Assembly: GCA_029204225.1 (NCBI GenBank) | Contig: CM055096.1 | Coordinates: 44,997,967 to 45,061,966, forward strand | Reading direction: 5' to 3' | DNA: 64,000 nt | Source: Diphasiastrum complanatum | Lineage: Eukaryota; Streptophyta; Lycopodiopsida; Lycopodiales; Lycopodiaceae | Part shown: positions 22,926-34,702 of the stretch, one piece after another | Numbering within the stretch: position 1 is the first letter of the stretch | How the letters are laid out: each line of letters begins with the position of its first letter | Program-made: the position numbers and the translations under genes | Notes under the pieces: generated by a model | The model's input: only the letters and a program-made list of their open reading frames with translations | What the model was told of the DNA's origin: nothing | Databases searched by the model: none

Positions 22926-23280
22926 AAAAAATTGGGCCATTAGCCTCGTTGGAAAGTGACCCTATCTCTGATAGCTCCTCCCACGATTGTCGAAGGCTTT
23001 TTCTATAAATAAAATTAAATTAAAAAAAAACTTTTGTAGAGGCCTCTAAAGTTCCATCTCGTTGAGACCAGGACACAGAGAAATCTGCAAGGGTCTATTT
23101 TCAAAAAAAAAAAAAAATTGGGCCATTAGCCTCGTTGGGAAGTGACCCTATCTCTGATAGCTCCTCCCACGACTATCGAAGGCCCTTTTCTATAATAAAT
23201 ACTATAATGATTGTAGCCCAAGCCTCTTTGGTGAGTGACTTTGTCTTTGATAGACTCCTTCCAAGACCGGCAAGGCTAAA
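22926..23280 (+). repeat. Direct repeat, two full units and one partial
   Basis: A unit with ATTGGGCCATTAGCCTCGTT and GTGACCCTATCTCTGATAGC, then TCCTCCCACGA and TCGAAGGC, occurs at 22,932-23,008 and 23,117-23,191. A diverged third copy lies at 23,211-23,277 (GTAGCCCAAGCCTCTTTGG, GACTTTGTCTTTGATAGACT). The first two each follow an A-run, reminiscent of A-tailed retroposed units. Confidence 0.75.
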
Positions 23281-23333
23281 ACGAGCTATAGTTGGTATTG
23301 AAAAATCCTTCTATAAACTTGTGGAGAGGTGTT

Positions 23334-23496
<163 letters not shown>

Positions 23497-23554
23497 AGGG
23501 TGATTGGTGCATAGCTACAGGTAGGTGCACGAGCCCCCATAGCCCCAACCATCC

Positions 23555-23730
23555 TTGGTGAGCTCTCTTCTCTCTCTAATATCTCTCTCTTCTCTCTCTC
23601 CTCTCTCTAAACTCTCTCTAGCTCTCTATCTCTCTCTTCTCTCCTCTCTCTACACTCTCTCTCATCACTCCTTCTATCTCTCTAGCTCTCTCTATCTCCT
23701 CTCTCTACCTCCCTTCTCTCTCTATTGCTA
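23555..23730 (+). repeat. Imperfect CT-rich tract
   Basis: Degenerate CTCTCTCT runs interspersed with TATCTCTC and ACTCTCTC words, following the pure (CT)n array. A short pure (GA)n also occurs at 23,874-23,909. Confidence 0.85.
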
Positions 23731-24081
23731 TGCAGGTGCGCACGGGCTGCTCCTAGTGTACGGACCCCTATACTACAACAGACTACAACAAATAAGGTTA
23801 GCATGTGACATTTACATTCCAAAGAGGCTTGCGAAGCGAATAAAGCGATATACGTATGTAACAGAGCCCATGAGAGAGAGAAAAAGAGAGAGAGAGAGAG
23901 AGAGAGAGACTTTGTATTGTGAGATTGGAGAAGTGAATAGAGCGACGAACGTTACCCTTTTTTATTTTTGTTCTCCGCACTGTTGAGTGTGAGTGATTTC
24001 AAATCTACTAGCAATCGCGTATGCATTACTTAAATCATTCTTTGGTCAGATAGCACAATGGTTCATTATAATCGTTTGTTG

Positions 24082-24785
24082 TGTGAGAAATTGGCAAAAA
24101 TCTAGCTTGGTATTTTTATGATAGAAGTTTGTAAGTGAATCTCACATGTGTGGAGGATGTTCCCACGTGTGGAAAATTGTAAAGTAAATTAAAAAATGTT
24201 TGTTATAGGGGTCTCATAGAATTTCATATTCAAGCTTCTAGGTGTCATTAGTAGATTGAGCCATTTTTGGCTTTAGAGGTCAATTAGTCAAGTACACTTG
24301 TCTTGTCATTATTAGGCCAAAAGAATAAGTGGAAAACTTGAGTTAGATAGGTTGTTGACAAGTGTCTTTAGTTAGTTTGATGTGAGACAAGTCAAAGTTC
24401 AAGAGGTCCAATAGGATTTAGAGGTGGAACCATGAATGGTCCTATTGGATTTTAGATATGCTTGAGAATGGTCCAATAGAATTAAGAGGTGAATGGATCA
24501 ATGGTCCAATAGGATTGAGAGGTTGAAAATGTGAGTTACAATCATCTTTGAGTGTGGATTAGCTCGTGGAGCTACTAGTATCATTGTACTACTCATTCTA
24601 TGCTAATTGAGTGGATTTTGAGTGTAAGTCATTTTCTAGCTTTCTCTCTCTACCTGAGAGCTATTGGTGATTTTATCTCTCTACCAGAGGAGAGCAGCTT
24701 GTTTTTACTTAGAATAATTTTGGAACACTTCCCACATGTGTGAGTGAGAGTTGGAAGTGATTGAATGCATGTAGTGAAATTGACA
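24082..24785 (+). repeat. Copia D 5' LTR
   Basis: Starts TGTGAGAAATTGGC and ends GAAATTGACA just before the primer-binding site, 704 bp. It matches 28,068-28,886 almost base for base, except that it lacks about 115 bp near its 3' end, between GCATGTA and GTGAAATTGACA. It carries CACATGTGTGGAGGATGTTC and CCACGTGTGGAAAA at 24,140-24,175 and the GAGAGC palindromic region near 24,650. Confidence 0.93.
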
Positions 24786-24798
24786 TGGTATCATATCC
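24786..24798 (+). other. Copia D primer-binding site (degenerate)
   Basis: TGGTATCATATCC follows the LTR end directly. Compared with the perfect TGGTATCAGAGCC of Copia A it differs at two positions, so priming from initiator tRNA-Met would be weakened. Confidence 0.85.
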
Positions 24799-25540
24799 TA
24801 CCTAAGATTACCATGCATTTTCATCCATTTGAGTGAAAAAATTTCATCAATCTTGAGCTAGAAATTGTCAAGATCCATTTTCCTAGCTATCTTGTTCATT
24901 TTTGGATCAAAAGAGATCAATAGGACATTGATTGGGTCTGACCTGGTACTGTATGGAATCGGGTGCTCAAACATGTGTGAGGAACATCCAATTTCATTTT
25001 GAGAGTTCTCTTTCAAGTGTGATCCAAAAATCTTGCTTGATAGCTTGTTTTGAAGCTATTTTTGTCTAGTTTTTGATGCAATTAGTTTCATTCCATTTGG
25101 TTGAGCCAATCAAAAGTTATAAGCTTTTGAAAAGGGTTAGGTAGGGCACCTAGACCTGGGTGGACACATTTGGTTTGGTCAAGCGATTGCTTGTTTGATC
25201 CAAAATCACAGTTGAATGCTTACCAATCTCATCTATATGTGATCTAGGCACTGCTTTGAGATCTTAGCCATTTTGTTTAATTCAATATCATTGTATTTGA
25301 GTAAATTTGGTTTCTTAGTGTATTTCACACATGCTAAGAGTGTTTGATCCTAACTTTGCCCATACTCCATCATTTGATGTGAAGTAGATCTAGTTTTGGA
25401 GAGATTGAGATAGCTTGTGAGAATCATCTCACAGTTTGTTGCAAGATCTTGCATAGGAGAGGGTAGCACACCATTATTGGATCCTATAGTGAGAGAGAAG
25501 CAAAAGTTTTTGCTCATCACTTTTGTTTATCTAGACTTTA
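24799..25540 (+). other. Copia D 5' leader
   Basis: Untranslated leader matching the Copia A leader in reverse complement (for example GGGCACCTAGACCTGGGTGG near 25,144). No other feature seen. Confidence 0.7.
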
Positions 25541-27143
25541 CATGGCTTCAATGGGTTCATACTTGTTGCAACCAAGTGAGAGATTGTCTACTTCCAATTA
25601 TTCAATATGGAAGTTGAGGATGGAGTCCATCTTGATACTCCAAGATGTGATGGACATTGTACTTGGGATTGAGGAGGAGCCTCAAGTCCTTCAATAAGTA
25701 CAAAAGTACAAGACGAGATCTAGGATGGCTCTCCATTATATCAATATGAATGTCTCTAATGAGATTTTGAGATAGATTGGTGACTGTACTACATCCAATG
25801 AAGCTTGGGATTCTTTCAAGTCCATCTATGAGGCTAAGAACACCTCTAGGCTCCTCACTTAGAAATCAAATCTTCCAAATTAGTCAAAAGAGTGATGAGA
25901 ATTATGCTTTGAGATTCAAGGATATTCATAGGGAGCTTGCATGTATTGGTGACTCAATCAATCAAAGTGAGCTAGTCCAAGTCATTCTCAATGGCTTGAG
26001 AGATGAATATGACAACCTTGTCCAATCCTATGCCATTAAGGAGGAGCTACCAAGTTTGGAGGCCCTTCAGAGTGTGCTTATTTCTAAAGACCAAGATGGA
26101 GAGGAGGAGGATACCACCCATGTTTCTATTTCAAATCTCAAGAAGAAGAAGTTCTAGTGCTTTTATTGTGGCAAGAAAGGCCATTATGCCACCATTTGCT
26201 TCAAGAAGAAGAATCAACTCAATATAGCCAACATCACCAATGAGAAAGAAGACTATATTGCAAGTGATGGAGAAGGCTCTCTTATGGCATCAAGCTTCTC
26301 CTCTTCCACCTTCAACAAGGATGACTCATGGTATATTGATAGTGGAGCATCTTCACATATGTGTGGCTCCAAGCACTTTTTTTCATCTATTATGCCTTAT
26401 GATGGAGTCAAGAAGACCATATACATTGCAAGTGAGCATGAGTGCAATACTGAAGGAGTAGAGATTATTCCCTTGAATCTTGCATCTTCCAAAGATCTCT
26501 TTTTCAAAAATGTTCTTTTTGTCCCAAAGCTTACAAAGAACATCTTAAGTGTTGGCCAACTTTTTGATAGTGGCTTTGATGTCAATTTCAATATTGACAA
26601 TTGTGTGATCAAGAAGGATAATGAGATCCTTGCATATGGATCAAGATTTGAAGGCATCAGTGCAAACTGTCTTGATGTTTCTTATATGTCCAATCTTTCA
26701 AAGGAGGATGATCACACAAGATGCACATATCTTCTCTCTTCAAGATTTATGGTGTATGATTATTCCCTATTATTCAAAGCATATGTTGAGAAGCAATTCT
26801 CATTGAAGATCAAAGCTTTAGGAATATTGAAGCTCTTGAAGGAATAGCACCATATAAAGTTTTATTCAAGATGAAGCCTTAGGTTAATCACCTTAGTGAA
26901 CTTGGTAGTGCTTGCTTTGCACATATTCCATTGGAAACAAGGAGGAAAATTGATCCAAGCAAAAAGTTCATGATTGGATACTCATCCATCAAGGAGGCCT
27001 TTAGTGCCTTTACAATCTCTATTGCAAAAGTGGTTGTGAATAGAGATGTCATATTGCATGAAGATTCAACCTTGGAAGTGGCCGAGATCAAGGCTTCTCA
27101 AGAAGCATTTAAGTTTTCTCTTTTGAAGCCATTCAAGTTGTGA
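25541..27143 (+). pseudogene. Copia D gag, protease and partial integrase
   Basis: Gag starts at ATGGCTTCAATGGG (25,541): STSNYSIWKLRMESIL, a stop near 25,695, ALHYINMNVSNEIL, DIHRELACIGDSINQSELVQ and YAIKEELPSLEALQSVL. A stop immediately precedes the zinc knuckle CFYCGKKGHYATIC (26,158-26,199). Protease has WYIDSGASSHMC and LTKNILSVGQLFDSG. Integrase is reduced to YLLSSRFMVYDYS, FKAYVEKQFSLKIKAL and then FAHIPLETRRKIDPSKKF. The D,D,E core between them is deleted. RT and RNase H are absent altogether. Confidence 0.88.
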
Positions 27144-27307
27144 TGGGGTCGAGGTGTGAGGAGGAGTCTCCTCTTCATATGATTTCAAGAAGATTTTCAA
27201 GAAGCATGATCGAGTATTTATGGCTCACCTTACATGGAAAATAGGGGCATCTTTCATGCTATATCTACTACATCACATTCATATATGCTTCTCTTCCTTT
27301 ACTTGAT

Positions 27308-27955
27308 ATGCAATCTTGCTTCATTGAATTTTTTGGATCTCAAAGTTCAAGAGAGGCTATACTAGTTTTGTATGATGCTTATAGTATGGACATGTTTCTT
27401 GTCAATATTGACTTAGATATGTTTCCAATAAATTTTGAAAGCAAGATATTGTATTATCAAAAGTATGCTCTTGGTTCTAGTAAGAACAAGATTGAGCTTG
27501 TTACTCATGTTTTTGAAAATCATGTTTTCACATGTTTTGAGGCAAATTGTGAACTCCTCTTTAGATTAAGTGAGGCATCCAAACTGGACACTTACATCCT
27601 TGAGAGAGTAATTAGCCTAAAAAAGATCAAGATAGTATTTGATATCATAATTAGATCCATCATGGATATAGTTCATTGTATATGGACTAGTCAAGCTAGA
27701 AAGCATAATCTTGATGCTCATCATTTTTTCACATCTTATGATCTTGATCTTTATGATCCTTATGAGTCTTGGAAGCCTCGGATTTCTCTATTTATGGTGC
27801 AGACATCATGCAAGTGGAACTTTCAAAGCAAAGATCATCATCAAGCATGGAGCCATGATCATAGTGGCATATTGTTGGAGTACTCTTCAAACGCATTGGC
27901 AAGAGATCTCTACCAAAGAGATCTTATCATGGATATGGCGAGGGTGCTGCTATGA
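27308..27955 (+). CDS. Unrecognised 215-codon ORF inside Copia D
   Basis: Uninterrupted frame in the place where RT and RNase H should be, between the integrase remnant and the polypurine tract. It begins MQSCFIEFFGSQSSREAIL and includes FINFESK-like, HVFENHVFTCFEANCELLFR and KIKIVFDIIIRSIMDIVHCI segments, then a His/Trp-rich C-terminal part. It has no RT, RNase H, envelope or zinc-finger signature I can recognise, no signal peptide and no clear membrane span. It could be captured host sequence, a lineage-specific 3' ORF, or a chance open frame, although 648 bp open in AT-rich DNA is notable. No function assigned. Confidence 0.4.
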   Translation: MQSCFIEFFGSQSSREAILVLYDAYSMDMFLVNIDLDMFPINFESKILYYQKYALGSSKNKIELVTHVFENHVFTCFEANCELLFRLSEASKLDTYILERVISLKKIKIVFDIIIRSIMDIVHCIWTSQARKHNLDAHHFFTSYDLDLYDPYESWKPRISLFMVQTSCKWNFQSKDHHQAWSHDHSGILLEYSSNALARDLYQRDLIMDMARVLL

Positions 27956-28052
27956 TGGATCCCTTGGCTGATCTTCAGTTCTTATGCATACCAAAGGATC
28001 CACTCAAAAATATTTACAAACTTCTCAAGTGATCTAGTACCTTTCCAGGCTA

Positions 28053-28067
28053 TTTTTTGGGGAGGAG
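28053..28067 (+). other. Copia D polypurine tract
   Basis: TTTTTTGGGGAGGAG sits directly before the 3' LTR start TGTGAG. Confidence 0.88.
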
Positions 28068-28886
28068 TGTGAGAAATTGGCAAAAATCTAGCTTGGTATT
28101 TTTATGATAGAAGTTTGTAAGTGAATCTCACATGTGTGGAGGATGTTCCCACGTGTGGAAAATTGTAAAGTAAATCAAAAATGTTTGTTATAGGGGTCTC
28201 ATAGAATTTCATATTCAAGCTTCTAGGTGTCATTAGTAGATTGAGCCATTTTTGGCTTTAGAGGTCAATTAGTCAAGTACACTTGTCTTGTCATTATTAG
28301 GCCAAAAGAATAAGTGGAAAACTTGAGTTAGATAGGTTGTTGACAAGTGTCTTTAGTTAGTTTGATGTGAGACAAGTCAAAGTTCAAGAGGTCCAATAGG
28401 ATTTAGAGGTGGAACCATGAATGGTCCAATAGAATTTTAGATATGCTTGAGAATGGTCCAATAGAATTAAGAGGTGAATGGATCAATGGTCCAATAGGAT
28501 TGAGAGGTTGTAAATGTGAGTTACAATCATCTTTGAGTGTGGATTAGCTCGTGGAGCTACTAGTACCATTGTACTACTCATTCTATGCTAATTGAGTGGA
28601 TTTTGAGTGTAAGTCATTTTCTAGCTTTCTCTCTCTACCTGAGAGCTATTGGTGATTTTATCTCTCTACCAGAGGAGAGCAACTTGTTTTTACTTAGAAT
28701 AATTTTGGAACACTTCCCACATGTGTGAGTGAGGGTTGTAAGTGATTGAATGCATGTAGTAGTGTGTTTTGCCATAGAATCAAAGATAGATCTTGAATCT
28801 CAATCTAGTCTTGATCTTAGTGCATCCACACACCTTAGGAGATCACAAACACATGTAGTGGGCACTCCACACATGTGAAATTGACA
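28068..28886 (+). repeat. Copia D 3' LTR
   Basis: 819 bp, TGTGAGAAATTGGC...GTGAAATTGACA, nearly identical to the 5' LTR apart from the 115-bp difference. It includes CACATGTGTGGAGGATGTTC near 28,127. The five bases after it (CGCTG) and before the 5' LTR (TGTTG) differ by two C/T transitions, both in plant methylation contexts, so an eroded target duplication is possible. Confidence 0.93.
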
Positions 28887-30114
28887 CGCTGTGTTTCTGT
28901 AAAGTTGATCTAAAGAACTGTCTTCAAACTAACTTACCCGTCTATGCGAATACTTTGTGTTCGGCATCCGAGTAAAGTATCCTTTGGTGTAGTTTTCCAC
29001 AATCACTGATAGAGAAGTATGTATTCATGTGACTTGTTAGTCCCTACCTGAGGAATTGAGTTATTGACCTGTATTCATGTTGTAACAAAGACAATTGTTT
29101 CTAACATATTTGCGAACTATTTCAATTCTTTAACCATGACTGGACTTTAGTTGTTGAGGACTTCTGTCTAGAACACATGAGTTCATGAATAAGATTAACT
29201 ATTTGTCTGTTCGTACACGTCTGCATCGAACACAACATAGATCCCTACTGACAACTTAATCAGTCAGAGTGTAATTCATTCGAGCTACTCTGATAACATT
29301 TCATTTGCAGAACACTTTTCATTCAGTTCGATAGAGGAAGATTGTTGTTTGGAATTCATTTATCAACACACACACACACACCACAATACAAATTATACTA
29401 GTTACTTAATAAAATGTTTGTTGACATCCAGATTAACTCTCGATTCCATTTCATTCGAAATAAGTCAAGACTGTACCAATTTAACAACTTTTAAGTGCCA
29501 TCTCCTTGGGGAATGGCATAAATACTACACATATCTAGCAATTCTTTGTTGGTATATTACGACATGGGGGACCGCCACGGAAAGGGACATATTCTTGATA
29601 GAGTTTAGGTGATAGTGCTAAAAGGCAAATGATGCCAACAAACAAAGGGTGGGGATAGCAATGAAATGGTGAGTAATAGAAATTAAAAGCATATGAAAGA
29701 GCTCAAGGAAGAAGACAATGATCAACAAAAAAATATGTAATGTAGGCATAGAAAGGCAGTTGAGGAGCTTGAGAGAACAACATGGAAAAGTGAACTACTC
29801 AATTATTGCCATGTGGGAGGTTTCTTAGAAATCGAGTGGGGATGCACTTGCTCCTCAACGTTGGTAGCGGTATTTTTTAGATTAATGGTGGTATTATCTC
29901 CTCATTTGCCATCACAATCTTTTAATGTCTTGTAAGTTATTCAACATGTAGGGTGGCATCCATCCCCCTCAATGAAGTGAAGTCTTAAGATGGTTGACAC
30001 ATCTCCTCTCAAACCAAAAGAGCTTTTAGCAACACGTTCACCATCAATCCTCACATGTGTTGATTTTCTCTTGAGCTTCAAACTTTGTTTAGTATTCAAA
30101 ATTCTTTCTTAATC

Positions 30115-30147
<33 letters not shown>

Positions 30148-31969
30148 CAATTGAGTATCTAATGGTACAAGTCACAAAGTTCATGATCCATTTCTCAAAA
30201 CATAGTCAAAGTAATATTTGGGCCTTTGTGCATAATAAAGTTGTGAAATCCTAGTATGTGACTTGTAGTGGCCTCCAAGAGAGAAAAAAAAGTTGCTATA
30301 TAGCTTATCCCTATTACTACATAAAAATAATTACTTTGAACGGCATAAAATTTGTGTCGTCGGTAATTTGTTTAAAATAAATCATCTGCTAGATCCTCAA
30401 ATGCTACTAGCTTCACCAACTCTACCATGGCATCTTCGCTTGCTTGAGCAATGTACAAGTAAAGAAGTAAGTCCAATCAATATCTAGTGAATTGTGAGTA
30501 TAATTTCACTTCTTGGCTTTCTAAGTGTTTCTTCTCAATATACATGATGGTAATGTAAATTTTGACAACAATTCTTGTCTGGTTGATTTTTTAGATAGTT
30601 TGACACATGCATAGATTGACAAACTTCTTGCATACTATGACATGATGTAGTTATGTTTGTTTCTCCTATATACATTTTGGTTATCATGACTACATGCAAT
30701 AGCTATGCACATAGTATTTCTCTACTTCTAGTTAAAGTTCTTAGCCTCCCTCCACATGGTGCTTGCTTAAAGTATGTTATCTTTTTTCATTGTTGCTTTT
30801 AATGTCTCTTTCTCTACTATCTCTAAATTGTTTTACTGGAATTCTCATCCTCCTTGCATTGTACGTTGATGGAATTCTTTGTGGATAGATGTTGGTGAGA
30901 TCATAATCCTATAGTAGATCAGATTTGAACTTCACTAATTGGGTCCCTCCCAATGACACATTGACTATCACCTAGTCTTTTGTACCTGGTACAATTTGTA
31001 CATAACATAATAATGTTGTAGAGAATTTCTTTGTAGTGTATAGATATAGGAACATAAATCTAACATATCTATGAAAAGCTGTGCGTGCACAACATTACAA
31101 CTTCATTGAGAGAACCTTGCCAATTATTTATTCTAGGGGAATATTTCAAATAATGCATCCTCCACTTTGTCACCTTTATGATCAATTTACAACACATAAT
31201 TCTTTCAAGGGAAAATTAAGATAATGTCATTCTGACATGCATAAGCTAGTCATTATAATTTACTTCAAATAATGGCTTAGCCTTCTTGTCATTTTCTTGA
31301 TGGGTAAATTCTAAATAGAGCACCTTCTATTAGACTTTAAAGATTCTAAATTAAGGAATTTTTTCATGGCCATTAAAGTAGGATCATGGAAGTAGGACTG
31401 ATGTTGGAAGGGAGTTGGAATAAGTATTTGTAACAAAAGAGAAGATAAATCAACAAAGTCAATCACAAATACTTCAAGGGAATTTAGAAAATGATATGAT
31501 CAAGAAGAAAGATTTTCTTTCACTTTGGAAAGTATACATAAAAATTGTAAATACTATGCTAGCATAATTTGGTGGTCACAAAATGTATATAGGTTGTATA
31601 CTTATACACATAGTATGATTAACTTAGTATAGTGTATAACTACACACAAGGATGTATTGTCTAAGTCTATTTACACATATATACATCTATGTATGTTGAA
31701 AATGTTAAGTGCAAATGTTTTTTGGGGTTTAATGTACAATCATCATTGACTTGATTAATTATCATGTGTACAACTTGAGCTAGGTTTAATTTAGCTTGGG
31801 TACTCAAGTAGAGTCAAGACAAATCAAAGAAACAATTTGAATCAAGAATAGAGATGTTTTGAATACGCATTTGTGCACCTGTCCATAAAAGTCTACGTCA
31901 AACCCAGGTTCACTTGTTGGAGAATGACTAGAAATACATGTGTCAAGATTCAATTCTATCACTCAATAT
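28887..31969. other. Intergenic, AT-rich, no gene recognised
   Basis: Roughly 3 kb with no protein domain on either strand. The first 600 bp contain tetra- and penta-base words reminiscent of LTR sequence, but no pair was found. Short open frames at 29,349-29,612 and 30,293-30,487 show no family signature. Confidence 0.45.
30117..30145. repeat. (AT)n microsatellite
   Basis: About 14 AT dinucleotides followed by CCC. Confidence 0.95.
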
Positions 31970-32865
31970 TGTGAAAAATGCAAAAATAAGCTTGGTAGAG
32001 GCCGAAAATCTTGTATATAGATAAACACACATGTGTGGAGCCTGTTCCCACGTGTGAAACTAGTGTACTTGTCATGTACCATAATCATATATGTTGAACA
32101 TATGATTTAATTCAAGTTCTAGTGGCTAAAATTGCCAAAAACTAGTTTTCTAGACATATGACACATGGCATCAATCTATTGATTGCATGAGCCACATCCT
32201 TTGGTTAGGTGTCATATCCCGTGTTTAGAGGACAGCTCACACGTGTGGAATAAGCTGAAGTAGGCGAATTTTGACTTCTAGAAGATTTCCAAGTAGATCT
32301 CCATATAGAAGGAAAATGGACCAAAAGTGCTCAAAATAGAAGGTTTTGTCCAAGTGTTAGTTTTGCATGATGAATCATTATATGACAAAGCACCTTCACA
32401 CATGTGGGATCAGAGGGATGATCAGTACCACGAGGTCTCACTTATTGTATATATAGAGCCACATTTGGCCATAATCATTATGAAACACCAATCTTGGTTT
32501 TGGAGGCAATTTTGTGTCAATCTCTCCATTTGTCTTGATTTTTCTTGAATGTTTTGAGTTTCTATCATAGTGTACTTGATTTTCAGGTTGGAGTCCGTAC
32601 TCTGACAGGGTTTCACATGTGTGAAACCAGCAAGTACATTTACCTTCATTAATGATTGTTCTTGATAGGATTTTATGTCTAGAATTGATCTAGATTGATC
32701 TTAATCTGATATCTAACATCCAATCGCTCTTGAGGATCAGATTAGGATCCACTCTTGGTCCTTTTTGTACTTTTTCCACAAACATGAAAGTAGACTTGCT
32801 TAGGCATAAAGTTTAGAGATGGTGAAAAAAAAAAAATCTGGATTAACAAAAAAATGGTCTAAACA
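31970..32865 (+). repeat. Probable solo LTR of the CACRTGTG copia family
   Basis: Starts TGTGAAAAATGCAAAAATAA then GCTTGGTAGA, parallel to the Copia D LTR start. It carries ACACATGTGTGGAGCCTGTT and CCCACGTGTGAAAC at 32,026-32,058, later CTCACACGTGTGGAA (32,228), CACACATGTGGG (32,397) and TTTCACATGTGTGAAACC (32,610). The right end is uncertain. An ending CTAAACA at 32,865 would leave ATAT on both sides as a short target duplication, but the last 100 bp look less LTR-like. Confidence 0.65.
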
Positions 32866-34069
32866 ATATCCATCTTTTATACCTTGACATGTTTTTATGA
32901 GTGCTAGAGAGCAAAAAATATGACTCTGCCACTATTTTGTGTGTAAATGCATTTATGTAGTGAAACTAAATATAGTGTTTTTGTTTTGTCATTTTTCCAT
33001 AGACACATGTACTAAATTGTTGTAGTATTTAATTATAGATTATGCCTTGTTGATCTAGACAATGCCTTTCAACACTTAAAATTAGAAACATTAAATGCCT
33101 ATATCTATTTCAATAAACCTCTAATTTAATTTCTTTGGCATTTTTTTAAGTAGACAATCATAAAAAAAATGTGGTATTACAAAATCACATTTGAAAATAT
33201 TGAAGTATGACAAGTACCCCTATATGAAGTTGCTCAAAATCAATGGCCCAATTTTTATATTTGATAAATGTATATATGAAGAACATGTTTGTGAAAGGAT
33301 TTGTGATAGTTAGTCAAATATGGATTTCTGCAAAAGTGCTTGAAATGCACACTTTTGTGCTCATTTTGCTACAAATTAAGTGATAGCTAATATGGGTTGG
33401 TTACTACGATTCATTAGAGGATATAACATTAGAGGATGTGATAATCCAGTATAGTGTGATTGGAACGATGTTTTATAGTGACCATTACACAAGTCTAGGC
33501 ACAAAGTGAATGTTCATGTGGTCCTTGACTTATATACAAACCTTGCTCAACTCCATTATAAAATATACTAGAAGTTTTCATTAAACATGGAAATTTAAGT
33601 TGCCTTTTGTGGTGGGCTTTTCACTTAAAAGGTACGTCTAAAGAGTACTTATTGAATAAGGACGATTTTTAGGAAGCATGTGTTATTGACTTCATTTACG
33701 AAGATCTAATGTTTAGATGAAAGGGAGCATGCCAATGGCTAGTTGAGGTTAGTCTAGATATTGTTAATTAGCTAGACCTTGTTATAATAGTAGTATAGGG
33801 CTCAGTAATGGTTACGTTACCACTCGATATGACATGCGTGGAGAGCTAGTTAGTAATTCCACAAAAACTTAAGGAAATATAGTTAGAAATCACAATTAAT
33901 CTTATGTACATTTTATAAGCTTCAAATGTGATACTGTATTAACCAATCATTGATTGTACAGTTTTTTTGGTTTATTGTATTTGGTTGTTACCGAGACATG
34001 ACTCACCATTGACTTATTAGTTCCGGTAGCCGGCTACTTGGATTAGCATAGTCTTCTAAGATCCAAGAC
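32866..34069. other. Intergenic, nothing recognised
   Basis: AT-rich, with no open frame of note, domain or RNA gene seen on either strand. Confidence 0.5.
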
Positions 34070-34237
34070 AAGTCCTTTCGAAAAAGAACAAGGGATTTCG
34101 CAAGCGAGTTCTCGATGTCTTGGTGCAAGGGGGCAAATCCCTTGATGCCGATCCTTCCCCCTTCCCCTTCACAAAACTAGTTGGTACAATTGGAATCAAA
34201 GTGTCTCAAGAGGCACTTGCCCATATATTAAATGAAT
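34070..34237 (+). pseudogene. Exon-like orphan coding fragment
   Basis: One frame reads KKNKGFRKRVLDVLVQGG, then KSLDADPSPFPFTKLVGTIG and IKVSQEALAHILNE before TAG at about 34,236. The composition (alternating hydrophobics, acidic and basic residues, GC higher than the flanks) looks like genuine coding sequence, and it is preceded by CTTCTAAG, which could be a splice acceptor. No family recognised and no start codon in frame. It may be a last exon or a gene fragment. Confidence 0.35.
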
Positions 34238-34603
34238 AGTATTTCTAGGAAAAGTTGAGAGGTAAATCATGTGGGTGCATTTCTAGTACATATATGAACA
34301 ACATTATGTGATGGAAAAGCTGAATGCTCATTTGCAAAGGAATGGATTTTCTGTTGCTGGACTTACAGAAATGGGATGTGCTCGGTATTCTCAGCAGGCA
34401 TCCTAGAATTGGATCACCATCACTGCTGCTTTTCGTTTTTTCAAGTTGTAATTGCTTCAGATAAAAAGACCCACTAATTCTATTCTGTACAAAAGCATGG
34501 GAAAAGCTGCTGCTGTAGCAGGAAAAGAAAGAAAGACCGCAATCAGGTGTTAACGAGCGTAATTACCTTTAAAGAGGGAGCGCCAACATCCTATTTAAAC
34601 AAG

Positions 34604-34687
34604 GTCAGGATGGCCGAGTGGTCTAAGGCGCCAGACTCAAGTTCTGGTCTTCGAAAGGGGGCGTGGGTTCAAACCCCACTTCTGACA
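34604..34687 (+). tRNA. tRNA-Leu (anticodon CAA)
   Basis: The 84-nt sequence folds as a type II tRNA. The acceptor stem GTCAGGA pairs with TTCTGAC with one G-T wobble, and the discriminator base is A. The D-arm carries GGCCGAGTGGTCTAAGGC. The anticodon stem-loop CCAGA-CTCAAGT-TCTGG presents CAA. A long variable arm (CTTCGAAAGGGGG region) and the T-arm GGGTTCAAACCCC follow. The long variable arm fits leucine identity. Internal A box (TGGCCGAGTGG) and B box (GGGTTCAAACC) promoters are intact. It carries no intron. Confidence 0.96.
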
Positions 34688-34690
34688 AAA

Positions 34691-34702
34691 ATCCCTTTTG
34701 TT
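34691..34702 (+). terminator. Pol III terminator of tRNA-Leu
   Basis: T-runs CCCTTTTGTTTTCC begin five bases after the tRNA 3' end, the usual RNA polymerase III stop. Confidence 0.8.

Noticed and set aside
28887-29490. Second LTR adjacent to Copia D
   Set aside because: The texture resembles LTR sequence, but no matching copy, TG...CA pair or primer site was found in the window.
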